9,306 nt of DNA, from positions 1 to 9,306 of the forward strand of contig CAOQYN010000026.1 of NCBI GenBank assembly GCA_948514425.1, given 5' to 3'. The notes below the pieces were generated by a model that searched no databases, was not told where the DNA came from, and saw only the letters and a program-made list of their open reading frames with translations. This DNA is from an uncultured Candidatus Saccharibacteria bacterium. Lineage in GTDB: Bacteria > Patescibacteriota > Saccharimonadia > Saccharimonadales > Saccharimonadaceae. The first letter of the stretch is position 1; every line of letters begins with the position of its first letter. Below are positions 6,389-9,306 of this stretch, in pieces. The translations under genes were made by a program, and so were the position numbers.

Positions 6389-6649
6389 TCCAACATCATC
6401 TCCCTACCCTTAGCTTTTGTCCGTAGTGGGTGGGTTGCTCTTAATGATAGCAAAGTTTACTACGTCGGCCACAATCTCTATGGCTGGTCACGCATAGCTA
6501 AATCAGTCGCTGGCGCCTACTACTTAGGTGTGAACCCTGCAGGTGTTGACCCATCTAGTAGCGATGTACGTTGGGACGCTTTCCCCCTCCGCTGGCTTCA
6601 ACTAGTAAACGCCGTACTAGTTCAAGCGATATTTATCTCTATAAAATAA
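6389..6649 (+). pseudogene. Silent cassette 1: start-less C-terminal surface-protein module
   Basis: The first 41 bases (6389-6429) are the shared head, encoding SNIISLPLAFVRSG minus the last codon position. The body continues WVALNDSKVYYVGHN ... GWSR (W33-S34-R35), then ... RWDAFPLR. The shared 15-base tail box is at 6580-6594. The frame is open for 86 codons to TAA at 6647-6649. There is no start codon, ribosome binding site or promoter, and the terminator just upstream would keep it silent. The module resembles the C-terminal half of FISUMP-like surface-protein domains of Saccharibacteria (recalled, not searched). Unlike cassettes 2 and 3, the codon after FPLR is Trp rather than Cys, and the frame then runs into unrelated sequence containing an AACTAGT/ACTAGTT hairpin (6600-6622). 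The shared block therefore ends inside that codon, as expected of a recombination junction. Confidence 0.75.
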
Positions 6650-6692
6650 CTAATTATCCCATTTAATTAAAAATACATGACTCTCCAAACAT

Positions 6693-6714
6693 CAAAAAAG
6701 ACCCCATGAGGCCT
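6693..6714 (-). terminator. Terminator of tRNA-Ser
   Basis: On the minus strand AGGCCTC and GGGGTCT pair around ATG, with two G-U pairs, followed by TTTTTT. It lies 12 bases beyond the encoded CCA. Confidence 0.8.
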
Positions 6715-6725
6715 ACTCTTATTAA

Positions 6726-6813
6726 TGGCGGAAGCGAGAGGATTCGAACCTCCGAGACATTTCTGCCCACACGATTTCGAGTCGTGCGCCTTCAACCACT
6801 CGGCCACGCTTCC
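6726..6813 (-). tRNA. tRNA-Ser (CGA anticodon)
   Basis: Acceptor arms GGAAGCG (6813-6807) and CGCTTCC (6736-6730) pair fully. G is the discriminator and CCA is encoded (6728-6726). The anticodon loop CTCGAAA holds CGA at 6779-6777 between arms CACGA and TCGTG. A long variable arm, as in type II tRNAs, and the T loop TTCGAAT follow. It decodes UCG. The gene is flanked by two cassettes that point toward it. Confidence 0.97.
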
Positions 6814-6820
6814 ATTTCCA

Positions 6821-6829
6821 ATTATATCA
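6821..6829 (-). promoter_or_regulatory. Extended -10 promoter of tRNA-Ser
   Basis: Minus-strand TGATATAAT, identical to the valS element, with no recognisable -35. Only 7 bases separate it from the first base of the mature tRNA, so the precursor should carry a 5' leader of 0-2 bases. Confidence 0.7.
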
Positions 6830-6861
6830 TACTTCCCTTGGGGCAGCGACTTTCCTTCCAA

Positions 6862-7074
6862 TCATAGGCAGCGGAGGGGGAAAGCGTACCAACGGTTGAG
6901 GCGATTAGATGAGTCAACACCCGTAGGCACCATCCATAAGCCGTAAGTACTTGTAGTAGACGATGTCGTACGCGACCAACCACAGCCCCTCTCGCCGACG
7001 CCATACATTTCACCAACATGGAGATGGATATACCCACTACGGACAAAAGCTAAGGGTAGGGAGATGATGTTGGA
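6862..7074 (-). pseudogene. Silent cassette 2: start-less C-terminal surface-protein module
   Basis: The head runs 7074 to 7034 and the tail box 6883 to 6869, both on the minus strand. The frame gives 70 residues from SNIISLPLAFVRSG through GWSR (33-35) and RWYAFPLRCL to TGA at 6864-6862. From head to FPLR it has 68 residues, exactly as in cassette 1, although most of the body differs. In-frame upstream sequence meets TGA six codons before the head with no start codon between. The tail lies about 35 bases from the tRNA-Ser promoter, and the head about 40 bases from the stop of the 614-residue protein gene. Confidence 0.75.
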
Positions 7075-7078
7075 GGCG
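7033..7078 (-). repeat. 46-bp inverted repeat, left copy (cassette 2 head)
   Basis: The 41-base head plus four bases before it (CGCC) and one after it (G) are identical, in opposite orientation, to 9010-9055. The pair brackets the 614-residue protein gene and its promoter. Confidence 0.8.
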
Positions 7079-7106
7079 ATACACTCCGCCCCTCACCAAA
7101 ATCGCC
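7075..7106 (-). repeat. Six-base hairpin between the 614-residue gene and cassette 2
   Basis: GGCGAT and ATCGCC pair across a 20-base loop between the stop at 7113 and the cassette head. No T tract follows, so it is a poor terminator, and I see no better one for the gene. Confidence 0.3.
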
Positions 7107-7112
7107 GCAAAA

Positions 7113-8957
7113 CTATACGTTCTTTCTTCCTACATACTCCCGAATCAGCGGCACATTACTTAAATAATTATTCCACATACATTGCTTCGCCCCTCTCGTA
7201 TCATTGCGATCACCGTAAATCCCTGCTTGTGCGCTATGCTCGTATAACTTCGTCGCAAAATCTCCCATCACCGCCCAATCACGTCGCAAACCCGTCGACG
7301 TCAAAGGTGATATTACTTCAACATATTCCACCCATGCCCGCCCCCTCGCATCACGACAAAACAGCCAACTATACTGACCGTCATGCGACAAAAATCCTTC
7401 TGCCGTCACTCTCCCCGCATCCACTGTATCTAACTCAAATTCCACCACCTGCTGATCAAAATCCGGCGCCCTATTATAATCAATGCTTAAAGTATATGGC
7501 GCCTTCTTTTGGTTTAGTCCATTCAGCCCAAAATCATGATTTATCGCATCCCGTGATACTTGCGTATAATAATCGCCTTTCATTCGTCCATAACTCCACA
7601 AAGTCTGATATTCTTGCAAAGTCTCATAAGCATGCGCTGTCCCTGTCAAGAAAAACTCTGGCTCATACGCCGCACTATTTGCTACTAACGACATTACCCC
7701 GTGTTCACGTTCGATCTTCACCAACGCCTCTTGTAACTCCAAAGGCAAAGTTACCGACTCCTGTGCCTGTCCAAAACAAAAGCGATCAATCCCGCCATCT
7801 CCTCGCCGCACATAATCCGGCAAATATCGCCACAAAGCCTGATTGCTCTCTCGATAAAACGATCGCACCCGATAACTATCACGATCTGGTACATAAGCCA
7901 TCACCCCCACTACTCCATTTGTCAACTGAAATATATTCGACAAATAGACCTTATCCGTCCCAAAGCTCACTTCATAGACTGGCCCTAATTTTGCTACCGC
8001 AAGATTATGCGTACTCAAGTGCCGCTCCAAATTACCACCTCGCCACGGATCACCATCAATTACCGCCCTCCCCAGCATCTCACCCGCTCGCTCTGCCGTC
8101 ACTGGTTCAATTTTAACTCTTCGCCTCTCTGATGCCGCCGTCTCTATTAAACTATCTGCCTTCACATCACTCAACGCTTCCTTGCGCATTAGCTCGAACT
8201 GTAAATAATAATCCAACCGCTCACCGTACAGCGTCCGCTCCAGCTCATTCATCGACTGTACATATCGACGATACAACTGCTCTTTCGCTTTTGGACGAAT
8301 TCCTCTTAAAAAATGTTGTCGCAATTTCTTAAAACCTACTGGCGTCCGGAAATCACCCGCCTTCTGCTCTGTCCTCAAAATTTTCGACATCGCCGCTTGA
8401 TCTACCTTCTGCCAGTTTGATGCATTCAACCCCGCCGCCATCGCCAAAATCTGCGTCTGTCGCGGATCACGCACAATTACCTCAAACATCTTCTCTGGAC
8501 CCACCTCCGGATCGTTCAAAGGATCGCGAATTAACAACAAAAATCCAGCTTCTTCCTCTTCCGTAATTTCATCCCGCGCCAAACGCCGCAAAAACGCCCC
8601 TCTCTGCCTTGCACTTGCCTTCGGCTCTTCTGACTCCATAGCCGCTCGCCGCAAATCATTAATCCGTTCACGCTTCAACTCTTTCAGATTCTTCGAATCC
8701 AACCCCACTATCTCTTCTGGCGTCACTGTGACTACTTGGTCAGCATTAAAGAAATTAATAATTCGATTTTGTCGCTGCATAGCCAGCTTTTGTTGCTGAG
8801 TTGACTTCTGATCTTCCACTGGTTTTTTCACCTCCTCTTCTATCCACGGCAAAGACTGCGCATCCAATACCACTTCCCCATCTGTCGCCCGCGGGCTCCT
8901 CATCCCATCAATACTTCTACTATTACTTGGCTTTGCTGGCTTCAACCTCCCAAACAT
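7113..8957 (-). CDS. Large soluble protein of unknown function, 614 residues
   Basis: I do not recognise a characterised family. The N-terminal ~90 residues are polar and probably disordered. About 90-270 is highly charged and helical (LKELKRERINDLRRAAMESE; ARDEITEEEEAGFLLLIRD). From about 280 to the end it is mixed beta/alpha and aromatic (VVGVMAYVPDRDSYRVRSFY; QALWRYLPDYVRRGDGGIDR; YSWLFCRDARGRAWVEYVEV). There is no signal peptide or membrane helix, so it is probably cytoplasmic. I place the start at ATG 8957, because an extended -10 box (8972-8964) lies within the longer frame and puts transcription on that ATG. The longer form from ATG 8990 (625 residues) would place the promoter inside its first codons and has no ribosome binding site. 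The gene sits between inverted cassette heads, which may be chance or may mean it moves with them. Confidence 0.8.
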   Translation of the reverse strand: MFGRLKPAKPSNSRSIDGMRSPRATDGEVVLDAQSLPWIEEEVKKPVEDQKSTQQQKLAMQRQNRIINFFNADQVVTVTPEEIVGLDSKNLKELKRERINDLRRAAMESEEPKASARQRGAFLRRLARDEITEEEEAGFLLLIRDPLNDPEVGPEKMFEVIVRDPRQTQILAMAAGLNASNWQKVDQAAMSKILRTEQKAGDFRTPVGFKKLRQHFLRGIRPKAKEQLYRRYVQSMNELERTLYGERLDYYLQFELMRKEALSDVKADSLIETAASERRRVKIEPVTAERAGEMLGRAVIDGDPWRGGNLERHLSTHNLAVAKLGPVYEVSFGTDKVYLSNIFQLTNGVVGVMAYVPDRDSYRVRSFYRESNQALWRYLPDYVRRGDGGIDRFCFGQAQESVTLPLELQEALVKIEREHGVMSLVANSAAYEPEFFLTGTAHAYETLQEYQTLWSYGRMKGDYYTQVSRDAINHDFGLNGLNQKKAPYTLSIDYNRAPDFDQQVVEFELDTVDAGRVTAEGFLSHDGQYSWLFCRDARGRAWVEYVEVISPLTSTGLRRDWAVMGDFATKLYEHSAQAGIYGDRNDTRGAKQCMWNNYLSNVPLIREYVGRKNV

Positions 8958-8963
8958 ATCTAT

Positions 8964-8972
8964 ATTATACCA
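8964..8972 (-). promoter_or_regulatory. Extended -10 promoter of the 614-residue protein gene
   Basis: Minus-strand TGGTATAAT, with no -35 at 16-18 bases. Six bases separate the -10 from the A of ATG 8957, so the mRNA is predicted to be leaderless, as for valS. Confidence 0.65.
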
Positions 8973-9009
8973 CAAATTTTTCTCCCCCATCTTATCTCGT
9001 TCAAATCTC

Positions 9010-9055
9010 CGCCTCCAACATCATCTCCCTACCCTTAGCTTTTGTCCGTAGTGGG
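9010..9055 (+). repeat. 46-bp inverted repeat, right copy (cassette 3 head)
   Basis: Perfect inverted partner of 7033-7078. It lies about 50 bases upstream of the start of the 614-residue protein gene, on the other strand. Confidence 0.8.
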
Positions 9056-9238
9056 AACATTGCCCTTAATGATGGTAATGCTTACAGTGTTGGCTACAAT
9101 CCTTATAGCTGGTCACGTGTGGCTAGGTCCGTTTCTGCTGCCTATGACCTAGGTGTTCTTCCCACTGAAGTCTACCCATCAGACAACGGCCGTTGGTACA
9201 GTTTCCCCCTCCGCTGCCTCTACCTAGGTAGTGTTTGA
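9014..9238 (+). pseudogene. Silent cassette 3: start-less C-terminal surface-protein module
   Basis: Head at 9014-9054 and tail box at 9202-9216. The frame runs SNIISLPLAFVRSG, then NIALNDGNAYSVGYN, SWSR (33-35), VYPSDNGRWYSFPLRC and a short end LYLGSV to TGA at 9236-9238, 74 residues in all. It is one codon shorter than cassettes 1 and 2 between WSR and FPLR. It is closest to cassette 1 in the body (shared ALND, YxVGxN and KSV/RSV blocks) but differs there by both silent and amino-acid-changing substitutions. The frame happens to stay open upstream, antisense to the 614-residue protein gene, but nothing there looks like a start. A tail this complete (RCL plus stop) suggests it could supply a functional C-terminus if moved behind an expressed gene. 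Confidence 0.78.
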
Positions 9239-9251
9239 TGGAGGGGATATA

Positions 9252-9306
9252 TCCAACATCATCTCCCTACCCTTAGCTTTTGTCCGTAGTGGAGGAATCT
9301 ATCTTA
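9252..9306 (+). pseudogene. Silent cassette 4, cut by the window end
   Basis: The same 41-base head occupies 9252-9292, only 13 bases after the stop of cassette 3 and in the same direction. The body begins GGIYL, different from the others, and runs off the window. This makes at least a two-unit tandem array. Confidence 0.75.

Noticed and set aside
6822..7046. A 74-codon minus-strand frame across cassette 2.
   Set aside because: It is in a different frame from the conserved module and its translation lacks the shared motifs.
8988..8990. ATG 8990 as the start of the large minus-strand gene.
   Set aside because: A near-perfect extended -10 box lies between it and ATG 8957 at the spacing expected for a start at 8957, and it has no ribosome binding site. 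It remains a possible longer form.
8801..9238. A 145-codon plus-strand frame that joins cassette 3 to an upstream ATG.
   Set aside because: Its first two thirds are antisense to the 614-residue gene and read as low-complexity Ser/Pro/Tyr sequence. No promoter or ribosome binding site precedes it. The open frame upstream of the head appears to be chance.
6389..9292. A CRISPR array or integron-like array built on the 41-bp repeat.
   Set aside because: Copies are irregularly spaced and in both orientations, the repeat is in-frame coding sequence, and no cas gene, integrase or strong dyad within the head is visible.
6389..9306. A diversity-generating retroelement, which is common in CPR genomes.
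   Set aside because: Differences between bodies include silent C/T changes and a codon indel rather than changes limited to template adenines, and no reverse transcriptase or template repeat is present in the window.

Overview
The window looks like chromosomal DNA of a Saccharibacteria (TM7, Candidate Phyla Radiation) cell. I base this on three things. The ValRS has a CPR-style catalytic core. TGA is used as a stop, so the recoded CPR lineages are unlikely. Repeated gene fragments encode a C-terminal module (PLAFVRSG ... WSR ... FPLRC) that I associate from memory with TM7 surface proteins of the FISUMP-like type. I could run no search, so the taxonomy is an inference.

Layout, left to right. 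At 1-160 there is a possible 3' end of a plus-strand gene and a hairpin facing valS. valS (160-2871, minus) is divergent from a phosphoribosyltransferase-like gene (2967-4100, plus). A small unknown gene follows (4142-4480, minus) with a near-consensus promoter and its own terminator. Next is a small acidic protein gene (4695-4955, plus) whose stop codon overlaps that of a convergent HIT-family hydrolase gene (4952-5329, minus). An unknown 231-residue protein gene (5572-6267, plus) has a structured leader of about 130 nt and a strong terminator. Nearly every gene has its own promoter; I see no operon.

From 6389 to the end the character changes. Three complete start-less cassettes (6389-6649 plus, 6862-7074 minus, 9014-9238 plus) and the beginning of a fourth (9252 onward, plus) surround tRNA-Ser(CGA) and a 614-residue protein gene of unknown function. 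Each cassette opens with the same 41-bp head. The three complete ones carry a diverged body and the same 15-bp tail box; head to tail box measures 206, 206 and 203 bp. All keep an open frame for one C-terminal protein module, but none has a start codon, ribosome binding site or promoter. The simplest reading is a dispersed store of silent C-terminal segments that recombine into one or more expressed surface-protein genes outside the window. This is the most interesting content here.

Two promoter classes can be read by eye. TTGAC(A/T)-17-TAnnnT promoters give transcripts with a 5' leader. Extended -10 promoters (TGnTATAAT, no -35) sit so close to valS, the 614-residue gene and tRNA-Ser that the first two are probably leaderless mRNAs and the tRNA precursor has almost no 5' leader.
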